Source: Microbispora hainanensis
GTDB taxonomy: Bacteria; Actinomycetota; Actinomycetes; Streptosporangiales; Streptosporangiaceae
NCBI RefSeq assembly: GCF_036186745.1
Contig: NZ_CP108086.1
Coordinates: 7,068,001 to 7,132,000, forward strand
Reading direction: 5' to 3'
Length of the DNA: 64,000 nt
The notes below the pieces were generated by a model. The model saw nothing but the letters and a program-made list of their open reading frames with translations. It was not told where the DNA came from and did not search any database. The position numbers were made by a program, and so were the translations under genes. The first letter of the stretch is position 1, and the number at the start of each line of letters is the position of its first letter. Below, one piece after another: positions 1 through 8,911 of this stretch.

Positions 1-621
1 GTGCCCGACACCCTTGTGCAGCGACACCGTCACGATGTCGGTCTCGGCGGCCAGGGCCGCCACGTCCTCGGCCATCCGCTCCAGCGAGGCGGGGTCGGCG
101 AAGGTGTAGACGGCGGGCGGCCCGCCGGGACTCGCGTGGTCGAGCTCGTAGTGGGTCAGCACCTTTATGTATGCGCAGCCGGGCTTGCGGCTGGTCGCCC
201 AGGACTCGCGGGGACCGACGCAGTTGTAGCCGAGCACCCCGATCCGCAGGCCGTCGTGCTCCACCACGGCGGGGCGGCGGGCCTCTTCAAGGGTCAGACC
301 GGCGCCCGTGGTGGTCAGTCCCGCCTCGGTCGCATACTTGATCGTGTCGGCCACCCCCTGGTCGCCGGCGTCGTAGACGTGGTTGCCCGCGAGCGTCACC
401 ACGTGGAAACCCGCCTCGGCGACCGCCGACAGCGCGGCGGGATCGGCGGGCGGGGCGGGGACGTCGGTGCTGACCTGGGCGGTGGACGTGCTGTGGGGCA
501 CCTCGATGTGGCCGATCACCACATCGCCCCGGCCCAGCGTCTCCCGCGCCGGGGCGAAGAAGGACGCCGGGTCGGGCTCGTCGACGACGAGGTCGCCGAC
601 GGCCATTACCGTGAAACTCAA
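1..621 (-). CDS. CapA-family metallophosphatase-like protein (3' end cut by window)
   Basis: The minus-strand frame reads MSFTVMAVGD near the start and GNHVYD at about residues 79-84, the two signatures of the CapA (poly-gamma-glutamate synthesis, PGA_cap) family, which has a calcineurin-like phosphoesterase fold. A TTG start at 621 overlaps the stop of the upstream ABC ATPase (TTGA) and has an AGGAG site about 8 nt upstream; the first ATG, at 606, would remove the conserved N-terminal strand. About 207 codons are visible and the C-terminus lies outside the window. No signal peptide is seen. Translational coupling to an amino-acid ABC transporter is unusual for CapA and suggests a role tied to that transporter. 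The biochemical role of CapA proteins outside capsule synthesis is poorly defined. Confidence 0.8.
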   Translation of the reverse strand, partial: MSFTVMAVGDLVVDEPDPASFFAPARETLGRGDVVIGHIEVPHSTSTAQVSTDVPAPPADPAALSAVAEAGFHVVTLAGNHVYDAGDQGVADTIKYATEAGLTTTGAGLTLEEARRPAVVEHDGLRIGVLGYNCVGPRESWATSRKPGCAYIKVLTHYELDHASPGGPPAVYTFADPASLERMAEDVAALAAETDIVTVSLHKGVGH

Positions 622-1439
622 GGGGTGATCTCCTCTTTCAGGAGGCGTTCGCCGGGAATCTCCGCCGGACGGCCGGAGTAACGCGACAGGAAGGCGCGCA
701 GGCGGGGCGAGGCGGGGTTGTCGAAGATCTCCTCGGGAGTGCCCGTCTCGACGATCTGGCCCTTCTCCATGAAGACGCACCGATCGGCCACCTCACGGGC
801 GAAGCTCATCTCGTGCGTCACGATGATCATCGTCATGCCGCCGCGCGCGAGGTCGAGCACGACGCTCAGCACCTCGTCCACCAGCTCGGGGTCCAGGGCA
901 CTGGTGGGCTCGTCGAACAGCATGATCCGCGGGTTGGTCGCCAGGGCCCTCGCGATGGCGACGCGCTGCTGCTGTCCTCCGGACAGCATCCGGGGATGGG
1001 CGTCCGCCTTGTCCGCGAGCCCCACCCGCTCCAGCAGCCGCAGCGCCTCCCGCCGCGCGTCCTCCGGCCTCCGGCCGTGGACCAGCACCTGCGCCTCGAT
1101 GACGTTGCGCAGCACGCTCCAGTGCGCGAACAGGTTGAACTGCTGGAAGACCATGCCCATGCGTCCGCGCTGGGCGGCCACCCGCCGGTCCGGCAGGGGG
1201 CGCAGGTGGCCCCGGTGGAACTCGTAGCCGAGCAGTTCCCCGTCGAGGTACATGGCCCCGCCGTCGATGCTCTCCAGCTGGTGGACGCACCGGGCCAGGG
1301 TGGACTTGCCCGAGCCGGACGGGCCGATCACGGTGACCACCTCGCCCTCGTGCACGTCGAGGCTCACCCCGTCGAGCGCCACGTGGTCCCCGAACCGCTT
1401 GCGCACGTCGCGGACGCGCAGGACGGGCGTGTCGCTCAC
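618..1439 (-). CDS. Polar amino-acid ABC transporter ATP-binding protein (GlnQ/HisP type)
   Basis: This is a 273-residue ATPase that should energise import of an amino acid by the permease and binding protein encoded upstream. Walker A (GPSGSGKST) lies at residues 39-47. The Q-loop region reads QQFNLF, the signature is LSGGQQQR, Walker B is ILMFDEP-like, and the switch histidine follows in VTHEMSF. Length and motif spacing match the glutamine/histidine/arginine class. The GTG start at 1439 overlaps the permease stop (GTGA) and has a GGAAAGGGG ribosome site, so the two are translationally coupled. A longer reading of the same frame upstream is only an overlap with the permease gene. The exact substrate cannot be read. 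Confidence 0.95.
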   Translation of the reverse strand: MSDTPVLRVRDVRKRFGDHVALDGVSLDVHEGEVVTVIGPSGSGKSTLARCVHQLESIDGGAMYLDGELLGYEFHRGHLRPLPDRRVAAQRGRMGMVFQQFNLFAHWSVLRNVIEAQVLVHGRRPEDARREALRLLERVGLADKADAHPRMLSGGQQQRVAIARALATNPRIMLFDEPTSALDPELVDEVLSVVLDLARGGMTMIIVTHEMSFAREVADRCVFMEKGQIVETGTPEEIFDNPASPRLRAFLSRYSGRPAEIPGERLLKEEITP

Positions 1440-2293
1440 CGCTGCCCCTTTCCGAAGTGCCGCTCCAGGCGCCGCTGGCCCATGGACAGGCTGATGACCA
1501 CCACCAGGTACCAGGCGCAGGCCACGATCAGCAGCGGCACGATCTCGTAGGTCCTGTTGTAGATCACCTGCACCGAGTAGAGCAGGTCGGCCATCGCGAT
1601 CACGCTGACCAGGGAGGTGCCCTTGAGCAGGCTGATGAACTCGCTGCCGGCGGGCGGGACGATCACCCGCATCGCCTGCGGGAGCACGACCTTCATGAAG
1701 CTCTGCCTGGCCGTGAACCCCATCGCGCGGGCCGCGTCGCGCTGGCCGCCGTCCACGGCAAGGATGCCGGCCCGGACGATCTCGGCCATGTAGGCGGTCT
1801 CGTGCAGGGTGAGCCCGATGACGGCCGCGGTCAGCGAACTGATCACGGAGTTGGTCGGCCACGAGACGAACGTCGGGCCGAACGGGATGCCCAGCGGGAT
1901 CCGCGGCAGCAGATAACCGAGGTTGAACCAGAAGATCAGCTGGACCAGGGGCGGGATGCTGCGGAAGACCGTGACGTAGACGCCGCAGGCCCAGGCCACC
2001 GGCCGGAATCCGCTCAGCCTGCCCGCCGCGAGAAGCACCCCGAGCACGCTGCCCAGCAGCATCACGATGACGGTGAGCAGCAGCGTCATGCCCAGGCCGC
2101 GCAGGACGTTCGGGTCGAACAGATACCTGCCGGCCACCGGCCACTCGAACCGGGGGTTGCTGACGAGGAACCAGGCGAACTGCGCGACGAGCACGAGCAG
2201 CACGGCCCCGGCCGCCCACCGCAGGGGGCGGATGCGCGGACGGGCCGAGGCGACGTCCACGACCTGTGGTGCCATGGGTGGTGCCACGCTCAT
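1436..2293 (-). CDS. Amino-acid ABC transporter permease (HisM/GlnP type)
   Basis: This is a 285-residue inner-membrane permease. An N-terminal soluble tail of about 30 residues precedes a first helix, followed by about four more hydrophobic segments. It carries the amino-acid class signatures (ETAYMAEIVRAGI, then GQRDAARAMG forming the EAA coupling loop, residues about 190-215). It forms the membrane pore with the ATPase downstream, probably as a homodimer because only one permease gene is present. The ATG at 2293 overlaps the stop of the binding-protein gene (ATGA). Gene order, binding protein then permease then ATPase, is the usual one. Confidence 0.93.
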   Translation of the reverse strand: MSVAPPMAPQVVDVASARPRIRPLRWAAGAVLLVLVAQFAWFLVSNPRFEWPVAGRYLFDPNVLRGLGMTLLLTVIVMLLGSVLGVLLAAGRLSGFRPVAWACGVYVTVFRSIPPLVQLIFWFNLGYLLPRIPLGIPFGPTFVSWPTNSVISSLTAAVIGLTLHETAYMAEIVRAGILAVDGGQRDAARAMGFTARQSFMKVVLPQAMRVIVPPAGSEFISLLKGTSLVSVIAMADLLYSVQVIYNRTYEIVPLLIVACAWYLVVVISLSMGQRRLERHFGKGQR

Positions 2294-3183
2294 TGCGTCG
2301 CCGCGGTGTTCATCTTGGGCGCCGGCACCGCCACGTTCTGGAGCCCGTACTTGTCCATGATCTTCTTGTAGTCGCCGTTCTTGAAGATCTCCTTGAACGC
2401 GTCGAGCATGACCGGGCCGAGACCGCTCGACTTGGGCACGAGCATCGCGAGCTGGTCGACGCCGGCGCCCTGCTCCTCGGTCTGGGTGACGTACGTGAAG
2501 GCGTCCTTCTCCTTGGAGAGCACGTCGAGCGCGGCGCTCTCGGTCATGCCCGCCGCGTCGGCCCGGCCGGACTTCGCGGCGAGGATGGTGCCGTTGGTGT
2601 CGGCGAAGCCGATGAACTCGAGCCCCGGCTTGCCCTGCTTGGCGCACCACTCGGTCAGGCGCTTGGCCTGGTCCTCCACGATGCTGCCCGCGGTGCCGGC
2701 GACGCGCTTGCCGCACAGGTCACCCGAGCTCTTGATGGCCGACGCCCCCGCCGTGGGGATCAGATAGGAGGTCCGGGTGACCATCCACACGATCGCGTCG
2801 AACTGCTTCTCCCGGTCGGCACTGTCCTTGACCGGACCGTTGAAGGCGTCGTACCGGGAGGCGAGCATTCCGGACAGCGCCGCCGGCAGACCGCTGACGA
2901 TCGAGATCTCGGTGCGGACCCCCAGCACCTTGCCGAGGGCGTCCTGCAGCTCCTTGTCGATGCCCGTGACGGTCTTGCCGTCGTCGGCGACGATCCGATA
3001 GGGCGGGTGGGAATCCCCGGCGAACCTGATGACGCCCGCTTCCTTGATGCCATCGGGCAGGGCGTCGTACAGAGCCGTCGCACCGGCCGGCCGCTGCGCC
3101 TCGCCGTCGCCTCCGCCGCAGGCTGCGGCGCCGGCGAGGGCCAAAGTCACCGCACCCGCGAGGATGGTCCTGGGCATTCTCAT
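2290..3183 (-). CDS. Amino-acid ABC transporter substrate-binding lipoprotein
   Basis: This is a 297-residue exported binding protein of the SBP_bac_3 family. The N-terminus is Arg-Met-Pro-Arg followed by a hydrophobic stretch and a lipobox LAGAAAC, so it should be lipid-anchored on the outer face of the membrane. The mature part shows family features such as GVIRFAGDSHPPYR and KELQDALGKVLG near the start and two alpha/beta lobes. The ATG at 3183 has a GGAAGG ribosome site 6 nt upstream; a second ATG two codons in is also possible. It is the first gene of the four-gene operon that runs to the window edge. The upstream 150 bp before the PaaX gene should hold the promoter. Confidence 0.93.
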   Translation of the reverse strand: MRMPRTILAGAVTLALAGAAACGGGDGEAQRPAGATALYDALPDGIKEAGVIRFAGDSHPPYRIVADDGKTVTGIDKELQDALGKVLGVRTEISIVSGLPAALSGMLASRYDAFNGPVKDSADREKQFDAIVWMVTRTSYLIPTAGASAIKSSGDLCGKRVAGTAGSIVEDQAKRLTEWCAKQGKPGLEFIGFADTNGTILAAKSGRADAAGMTESAALDVLSKEKDAFTYVTQTEEQGAGVDQLAMLVPKSSGLGPVMLDAFKEIFKNGDYKKIMDKYGLQNVAVPAPKMNTAATQ

Positions 3184-3334
3184 GGTGGTCCTTCCGCGAC
3201 CAGATAATTCTGCACTTAACTTTGCGGTCGTGGGAATAAGTGTCACATCTGGAGATGCACGGCTGTCAAGAGGCGATTGTGCGGCGGAGAGATCTGCGGG
3301 GCGGCCGCGGCGCCGCCCCGTCACCGTGCGGCGG

Positions 3335-4258
3335 TCAGCTGAGCGCCAGGATGGAGCTGGTGCGGTGATGGGCGACCAGCTCGGCCAGCCCGGGTTCGAA
3401 CTCCGCGACGATCTGCTTGACGCGGAACTCGGCGAGCGGCCCGAGCGTGTCGTAGACCTCCACGAAGAGGTCTCTGGCCGCGGCGCGCGGCCAGTCGGCG
3501 GGCAGCAGCTCCGCCGGCAGGTCGGGGTCGTGGTTGGGGAACGTCCGCCAGGTGTCCATGATCCCCGTACGCGCGACCAGCGCCTCGGACGCGCCGACCA
3601 CGCCCCTGCGTACGCGTTCCAGGAGAGGCGAATAGCCGGCGACGAAGCCCTCGTAGGTACGCCGGAGCTGGTCGAAGTCCCACGCCTCCTGGGGGGCGCG
3701 CATGCCCGCCACGCGGAGGGCCTCGGCACGGAAGACCGTCGACATGGGGATGCCCAGCTCGGCGAGCACCGCCGCCGCGCTGTCGGCGCTCGCGGTCGGC
3801 GAGACCCACAGCCCGTCGTAGAGCGGGGCGAAGCCGAGCCAGCGCAACCTGGCGCGCAGCGCGTGGCGCAGGTCGCGCTGATCCTCGGAGATGGAGAACG
3901 CCGCCATCGCCCACGTCCCGTCCCACGCGCCCTGCGCCAGGCCGAAGGACATGATCCGCTGCCGCCCCTCCAGCAACACCGCGGCGGCCCGATCCGTCAG
4001 TCGATAGTAGGTGCGCCGCCCGATCCTGGACGACTCCAGCAGCTCCCGCTTGGTCAGGCGGCTGAGCGCGGCCCTGGCCGCCACCGCGGAGACGCCGAAC
4101 TCCTCGGCCAGCCGCACCAGCGCCGCGGACGGCAGCTGCTCTGGCCTGCTGATCCAGTAGTCCCCGAGAAGCGTCGTGATCAGGTGCTGCGGGGGCGCGC
4201 CCACCTGGAAGCGCGGGAAATCGAGATCTTCTGCCTCAGAGCTCTCACCATCGTTCAC
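3335..4258 (-). CDS. PaaX-family transcriptional regulator
   Basis: This 307-residue protein has the PaaX layout. A winged helix lies at about residues 25-95 (LITTLLGDYW at the start, then SALVRLAEEFGVS and a wing with GRRTYYRLT). A central domain (WDGTWAMAAFSISEDQRDLR) follows, then a C-terminal domain with the conserved FPNHDPDLPAELLP-type motif. PaaX proteins are GntR-like repressors whose best-known ligand is phenylacetyl-CoA. It lies between the amino-acid ABC operon and a second PaaX-type gene on the same strand, so it may control either or act elsewhere. No paa catabolic gene is nearby. Confidence 0.88.
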   Translation of the reverse strand: MNDGESSEAEDLDFPRFQVGAPPQHLITTLLGDYWISRPEQLPSAALVRLAEEFGVSAVAARAALSRLTKRELLESSRIGRRTYYRLTDRAAAVLLEGRQRIMSFGLAQGAWDGTWAMAAFSISEDQRDLRHALRARLRWLGFAPLYDGLWVSPTASADSAAAVLAELGIPMSTVFRAEALRVAGMRAPQEAWDFDQLRRTYEGFVAGYSPLLERVRRGVVGASEALVARTGIMDTWRTFPNHDPDLPAELLPADWPRAAARDLFVEVYDTLGPLAEFRVKQIVAEFEPGLAELVAHHRTSSILALS

Positions 4259-4352
4259 AGCAGGAGTATATTGACAACGCTTGAGCGCGCGATCGTCACT
4301 GGAATGTCATGCTTTCACGGGCGGAAGCCGCACGATGTCCGGGACCACCGGA

Positions 4353-5369
4353 TCAGCCGGTCAGGTCTCCGCGGGAGAGGAGGTCCAGGCGGTCGCGGTC
4401 GGTCGTCTCGTCGAAGCTCGTGTGACGGCGTTTCGCCGGCGGCTCCATGGCCGACACCTGCGCGAAGGTGTGGTGCGTGACCAGCACGGCCAGCTCCGGG
4501 TCGAACTCGGCGAGGATCTCGCGGAACCGCCGCTCCGCCGGCTCCCCGAGCGAGTCGTAGATCTGCACGCACAGCCGCCTGGCCTCGTCGCGCGGCCAGC
4601 CCTCGGGCAGCAGCTCCGCCGGCAGGTCGGGGTCGAGCGTGGGGAACACCCGCCAGTCGGTCATGATCGCCGTACGCAGCCGCAACGCTTCGGCGGGGCA
4701 GGGACTGGACGTCGCCAGCCGCTCGGCCACCGGCAGGTGGGCATCGATGAAGCGCAGGTAGCGTGCGCGCAGCGCGGCGATGTCGAAGGCACGGTCGAGC
4801 ACCGGGCGCACATCGTCGTCGGCGACCTTGCGCGCCCGGAAGACCATCGCATCGGGCACGCCCAGCCTTCGCACGAGCTCGGCGACGTCGTCCGTCTTGT
4901 CATGCGGGGACACCCACACCGCGTCGAAGAGCATGCCGAAGTGCAGCAGGCGCAGCCCGTCGCGCAGGAGGCGCCGGGTGTCCCGCTGGTCCTCGGGCAC
5001 CGAGAACGTGACCACCGTCCACTGCCCGTCCCAGCGCGGAGTGGCGGCGCCGAACATCAGCAGCCGGCGGATGTGGGTCACGATCACGTCGGCCGCCCGG
5101 GGCGGCAGGCCGTACGCGGTGGTGCGGCCGCTGCGGGAGCTGGTCAGCAGCCCTCGTGAGGCGACCCGCCGCAGGGCGGCGCGGGCGCTGGTGGCGGTGA
5201 TGCCGAACTCCTCCAGCAGCCGCACCAGCGCCGCCGACGGGATGTGCTCCTCCCGCCAGAACCAGTAGTCGCCCAGCAGCGTGGTCAGCAGCCGCTGTGG
5301 TTCTGGCCCCTGCCGGGCCCGGGGCAGGGAGCCGGGCTCTTGCGACGCGCGCACCGGGCGTCCCTCCAT
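4353..5369 (-). CDS. Second PaaX-family transcriptional regulator
   Basis: This 338-residue paralogue of the preceding PaaX protein shares the LLTTLLGDYW opening of the winged helix (about residues 27-36), the central WDGQWTVVTFSVPEDQRD segment, and the FPTLDPDLPAELLP motif. It has an extra N-terminal tail of about 25 residues and a charged C-terminal tail of about 30 residues. The two genes are 94 bp apart on the same strand and probably arose by duplication with strong divergence. The start at 5369 is the longest reading; a shorter start near LLTTLL cannot be excluded. Neighbours give no clear effector. Confidence 0.85.
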   Translation of the reverse strand: MEGRPVRASQEPGSLPRARQGPEPQRLLTTLLGDYWFWREEHIPSAALVRLLEEFGITATSARAALRRVASRGLLTSSRSGRTTAYGLPPRAADVIVTHIRRLLMFGAATPRWDGQWTVVTFSVPEDQRDTRRLLRDGLRLLHFGMLFDAVWVSPHDKTDDVAELVRRLGVPDAMVFRARKVADDDVRPVLDRAFDIAALRARYLRFIDAHLPVAERLATSSPCPAEALRLRTAIMTDWRVFPTLDPDLPAELLPEGWPRDEARRLCVQIYDSLGEPAERRFREILAEFDPELAVLVTHHTFAQVSAMEPPAKRRHTSFDETTDRDRLDLLSRGDLTG

Positions 5370-5444
5370 CGTCAGACTCCTCGGTCAGACTCCTCGGCCG
5401 GTGCAGGCTCCCCGGCGGGCCACCCTCACGAACATCCTCATTCT

Positions 5445-6884
5445 TCACCCTTTGGGGACATGGGGGCGCAGGAATCGGCCTGGCGTGTAGTGAACGAACT
5501 CCGCGGCGCCCAGGTCCGGGTTCCCGGCGGCCAGGCGTGCGGCCAGCGTTTGGAGCCGGTGGGCGTCGGCGTCCGTCCAGCGGCCGGTGATGACCCGTTT
5601 CTCCAGGGTCCGCACCGCGGCGACGAACTCGGCCCCGGTGTAGCGGCAGTGGCCGGGCCGGTCGACGAACGCCTGGCGCAGCAGCGCCTGGTTGCCGGCG
5701 CGCCGGACCACATCGGAGTAGGCGCGTGCCTGGGTGACGGTGGGGTAGTTGTCGCCGCGCTCGTGCATCGTGAGGACGGGCACGCCGAGCGCTCCGCGCG
5801 GGGTGAAGTAGTTCTCCATGTAGGCGACGGCGCCCGGGTCGGCCGAGACGCGCGGCGCCGCCGACAGGGCCGCGAGGTCGGCGTCGAGGTTCAGCCCCGC
5901 GCTCTTGTAGAGGGCGCGCACCTGCGGCATCCGCCCGGACTCCCGCAGTTCCCTGCGGTAGTCCACGCCGGTGTTCCAGGAGAAGTTCCCGCCCGCCCGC
6001 TGTTCCAGCGGATAGCGGGGAGAGAAGACGGTCGCCATGAACGCCGCGTACTCCTGGGCCTGCTGCCCCGCCCAGTCGTGCGGCGCCGGCTCGGCGGTGC
6101 CGGGCACCGACCAGGTGGAGACCTGGGCGAAGGAGGCCGCAAGGGCGATGCGGGCCCGGCCGGCCGGAGTCTGCTGGGCGGCGTCCAGGACGGCGCGGGC
6201 GGCCGCGACGCTCCGCGCCTCCTCGTCGTCGGAGGCGAGCCGTACGAGCTTCACCGTGTCGTCGCCGGGAGCGAGCAGCGTCTTGAACGCGAACGCCGCG
6301 TCCAACGACTGGTTGAGCATCGCCACCGGCCCGGCCACCGAGGCGCAGTAGGGCAGCGCCCCGTCGATGAGGTCGGGCCGGCGTTCGGCCAGACCTGCCG
6401 CGATTGCGCCGCCCATCGAGCCGCCCCAGGCCAGGGTGATCGTGGGCTTCCCCGCGACCTTGGCGAATTCGGCGAGCGTGTCGGCGGAGGCCCGCAGGGT
6501 CTCCTCGACGGCCCAGCCGCTTCCGTAGGGCCGGGTGCCGGCCAGCGCGTACCCGTGGGCGAGCAGCCAGCTCTGCGCGGCGGCGTTGCCGCCGAGGTCG
6601 GCCGGCAGATGCTGCGGCCCGGCGCCCTGGCCGTAGCCGGGGCTGAACGTCAGCACGGTGCCGTTCCAGTTGCGCGGCACCTCGATCGCGTACGTGGCGC
6701 CGCCCGGGTGGACGCCCGTGACGCTGATGGAGCCGGCCCGGCGGGATTCCGCCGAGGCCTGCGCCGGCGGGACGGCGAGCGCGAGGGCCGTGACCGTCAC
6801 TGTGGCCGTCGCTGTGGCCGTGAGCACCGTCACGGCGCGGGTCGCCCGATTGATCACTGAACGAGGATTGATGTCCGCCTCCAT
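5445..6884 (-). CDS. Secreted alpha/beta hydrolase (serine esterase/lipase-like)
   Basis: This exported hydrolase is about 479 residues long from the ATG at 6884. A Thr/Ala/Val-rich signal segment ends near AQASA, the mature part begins with a small beta-rich region (VPRNWNGTVLTFSPGYG), and the nucleophile elbow is GGSMGG. A conserved histidine late in the protein (RPGHCRYT) and an acidic residue (MHERGDNYPT) could complete the triad. It contains the SWNTGVDY and VITGRWTDADAHR segments that reappear in the hydrolase at 13055-14440, so the two are paralogues bracketing the phn-P450 block. The start is uncertain: GTG at 6857 and an upstream ATG at 6953 are alternatives and none has a strong ribosome site. 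Substrate unknown. Confidence 0.8.
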   Translation of the reverse strand: MEADINPRSVINRATRAVTVLTATATATVTVTALALAVPPAQASAESRRAGSISVTGVHPGGATYAIEVPRNWNGTVLTFSPGYGQGAGPQHLPADLGGNAAAQSWLLAHGYALAGTRPYGSGWAVEETLRASADTLAEFAKVAGKPTITLAWGGSMGGAIAAGLAERRPDLIDGALPYCASVAGPVAMLNQSLDAAFAFKTLLAPGDDTVKLVRLASDDEEARSVAAARAVLDAAQQTPAGRARIALAASFAQVSTWSVPGTAEPAPHDWAGQQAQEYAAFMATVFSPRYPLEQRAGGNFSWNTGVDYRRELRESGRMPQVRALYKSAGLNLDADLAALSAAPRVSADPGAVAYMENYFTPRGALGVPVLTMHERGDNYPTVTQARAYSDVVRRAGNQALLRQAFVDRPGHCRYTGAEFVAAVRTLEKRVITGRWTDADAHRLQTLAARLAAGNPDLGAAEFVHYTPGRFLRPHVPKG

Positions 6885-6991
6885 GAGTGGGAAGCTGCTG
6901 CGACGCGAGATACGCAACAGTTCATCGAACGGTCGTCTATTTTTCGCCGCCAATTACGTTCGGCAGAAATCTTACGGTCGTCATAGAACTG

Positions 6992-7020
6992 TTGACAATG
7001 CTCTCGGGCCTGCTTACTTT
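6992..7020 (+). promoter_or_regulatory. Sigma-70-like promoter for the phn-type operon
   Basis: TTGACA at 6992-6997 and TACTTT at 7015-7020 are separated by 17 bp, a near-consensus housekeeping promoter. Transcription should begin about 7027, some 24 nt before the phnD-like ATG. It overlaps the upstream region of the divergent hydrolase gene. Confidence 0.7.
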
Positions 7021-7050
7021 GGCCCGACCACCTGCATGTGAGGAGCCTCG

Positions 7051-8043
7051 ATGTTCCGAAAGTCAGCTCTGGGCGTCGTCGCGGCGGGTGCCGCGATCGC
7101 ACTCCTGTCCGCCTGCGGTGCCGGCCCCGGTAGCACCCGCAGCGCATCCGCCGACGGTGGCGGGTCCGACGAGCTGGTCTTCGCCGCCATCCCGTCGGAG
7201 CAGAGCGACGATCTCGAGAAGTCGTTCGCCCCGATCGTCTCCGCGCTGGAGAAGGACCTCGGCGTTCCGGTGCGGTTCCAGGCCGTGACCAGCAACGCCG
7301 CCGTCGTGGAGGCGCAGGTCGCCAAGCGGGTGGACATCGCCGTCTACGGGGCCTTCAGCTACTACCTCGCACGCAGCCGCGCCGACGTCGAGCCCGTCGC
7401 CGTCCCGCTGGCCGCCCCGGGCGGAGAGCCCGGCGCGTACGCCTACGGGGTGACCCGCGGCGACGACACGTCGATCACCTCGCTCAAGGACGTCGCCGGC
7501 AAGGACGTCTGCTTCACCGACCCCGGCTCCACCACCGGCTACCTGCAGCCCCTCGCCTCGCTGCGGGAAGCCGGCGTCGACGTGGACAAGGACGTCAAGA
7601 CGGTGTTCACCCACGGGCACGACACGGCGGTCGCCTCGCTGCTGGCCGGAGACTGCGACATCGCCTTCGTCGGCGACGTCTTCATCGACCAGCTGCTGCC
7701 CGCCCGAGGTCAGCTCAAGCCGGGGCAGGTCACCAAGGTCTGGACCTCGCCGCTCATCCCCGGGCCGCCGGTCGTGGTCGGCAGGTGGCTGCCGCAAGCC
7801 ACCCGCGACAAGATCACCAAGACGGTGACCGGCCTGACCGCCGCCGGCGCCGCCTCCGCCGGGCTGTGCAAGGGCAGCGAGATCAAGGGCCCGAAGAACT
7901 GGGGCCAGTACGCCGACGCCCCGGCCTGCACCCTCGGCGCCTCCACCGCCTGGACGTTCGTCCCGGCCACCGACGCCACCTATCAGCCGATCGCGCGCAT
8001 CTGCGAGATCACCAAGGCCGAGGTCTGCACGTCCGGTGGCTGA
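7051..8043 (+). CDS. PhnD-type phosphonate/phosphite ABC substrate-binding lipoprotein
   Basis: This is a 330-residue lipoprotein whose signal ends at LLSAC (about residue 21). The mature part has PhnD features: an opening AAIPSEQSDDLEKSF, the dipeptide region VYGAFSYYLA, CFTDPGSTTGYLQP with Ser/Thr residues typical of the phosph(on)ate-binding loop, and a second lobe with GDCDIAFVGD. It should capture the ligand outside the membrane for the PhnC/PhnE pair downstream. The ATG at 7051 has GAGGAG 8 nt upstream. No C-P lyase or phosphonatase gene is in the window, so the ligand may not be a phosphonate. Confidence 0.88.
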   Translation: MFRKSALGVVAAGAAIALLSACGAGPGSTRSASADGGGSDELVFAAIPSEQSDDLEKSFAPIVSALEKDLGVPVRFQAVTSNAAVVEAQVAKRVDIAVYGAFSYYLARSRADVEPVAVPLAAPGGEPGAYAYGVTRGDDTSITSLKDVAGKDVCFTDPGSTTGYLQPLASLREAGVDVDKDVKTVFTHGHDTAVASLLAGDCDIAFVGDVFIDQLLPARGQLKPGQVTKVWTSPLIPGPPVVVGRWLPQATRDKITKTVTGLTAAGAASAGLCKGSEIKGPKNWGQYADAPACTLGASTAWTFVPATDATYQPIARICEITKAEVCTSGG

Positions 8044-8911
8044 GGAACCCGCCGTGATCGGCGCCCCCGTGCTGCGGCTGTCGGAGGTCGGCAAGGGCTT
8101 CCACGGCACCACCGTGCTCGACGGCGTCTCGCTGGACGTCCCGCAGGGGCAGTTCGTCGCCCTGGTCGGTCCCTCCGGAGCCGGCAAGTCCACACTGCTG
8201 CGCCTCGTCAACGGCATGCACCTGCCGGACAGCGGCACCGTGCGCACTCTGGGCGAGGACCCCGCCGCCTGCTCCCGCAGCCGGCTGCGGGCCCTGCGCG
8301 CCAGGGTCGGCTTCGTCTTCCAGCAGTTCGGTCTCGTCGGGCGGCTGTCCGCGCTGGAGAACGTGCTGATGGGGTCGCTGGCCACCCTGCGCCTGCCGAG
8401 GTACGGGGTGATGAGCTACCCGCGCGCGCTGCGGATCCGCGCCGTGGAGCACCTGGATCGGGTCGGGCTGGCCGACCGGCGGTTCCAGCGCTGCGACACG
8501 CTCTCCGGCGGCCAGCAGCAGCGGGTCGCGGTGGCCAGGACCCTGCTGCAGAGCCCCGAGCTGATCCTCGCCGACGAGCCGGTCGCCTCGCTGGACCCGG
8601 CGGCGAGCACGCTGGTGCTCGAAATCCTCAAGCGGATCAGCGCCGAGGACGGCATCTCCGTGGTGTGCAGCCTGCACCAGGTCGAGCTCGCGCTCGCCAC
8701 CGCCGACCGGGTCGTGGCGCTGCGCGGCGGCCGGCTGGCGCTGGACGAGCCCGCCGCCGGCCTCACCGCGGAGCGGCTGCGGGAGATCTACGGCACCCAC
8801 GACACGGCCGAGGCCCATGATCGCCGGGCGGGGGCCCACGACGGCCCCGCAAGGGCCCACGACGGCCGCGCAGGGGCCCACGACGGCCGCGCGGGAGCCC
8901 GCGATGGTTAG
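8036..8911 (+). CDS. PhnC-type ABC transporter ATP-binding protein with a repetitive tail
   Basis: This is a 291-residue ATPase with Walker A GPSGAGKST (about residues 43-51), Q-loop FQQFGLV, signature LSGGQQQR, and Walker B LILADEP. The spacing and the long helical insert match PhnC. The GTG start at 8036 overlaps the end of the binding-protein gene by 8 nt. The last 30-35 residues are degenerate seven-residue repeats (AHDGRAG-like) encoded by a 21-24 bp tandem repeat. PhnC proteins normally lack this tail, which probably arose by repeat expansion at the gene edge. The stop overlaps the next start. Confidence 0.92.
   Translation: MAEEPAVIGAPVLRLSEVGKGFHGTTVLDGVSLDVPQGQFVALVGPSGAGKSTLLRLVNGMHLPDSGTVRTLGEDPAACSRSRLRALRARVGFVFQQFGLVGRLSALENVLMGSLATLRLPRYGVMSYPRALRIRAVEHLDRVGLADRRFQRCDTLSGGQQQRVAVARTLLQSPELILADEPVASLDPAASTLVLEILKRISAEDGISVVCSLHQVELALATADRVVALRGGRLALDEPAAGLTAERLREIYGTHDTAEAHDRRAGAHDGPARAHDGRAGAHDGRAGARDG

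Noticed and set aside
1..681. Long + strand ORF over the CapA gene
   Set aside because: Arg/Gly/His-rich antisense shadow; the minus frame carries the CapA motifs.
6900..6940. Possible PHO box upstream of the phn-type operon
   Set aside because: Only one GTTCA-like unit is visible; direct 11-bp repeats of GTTCACC are absent.
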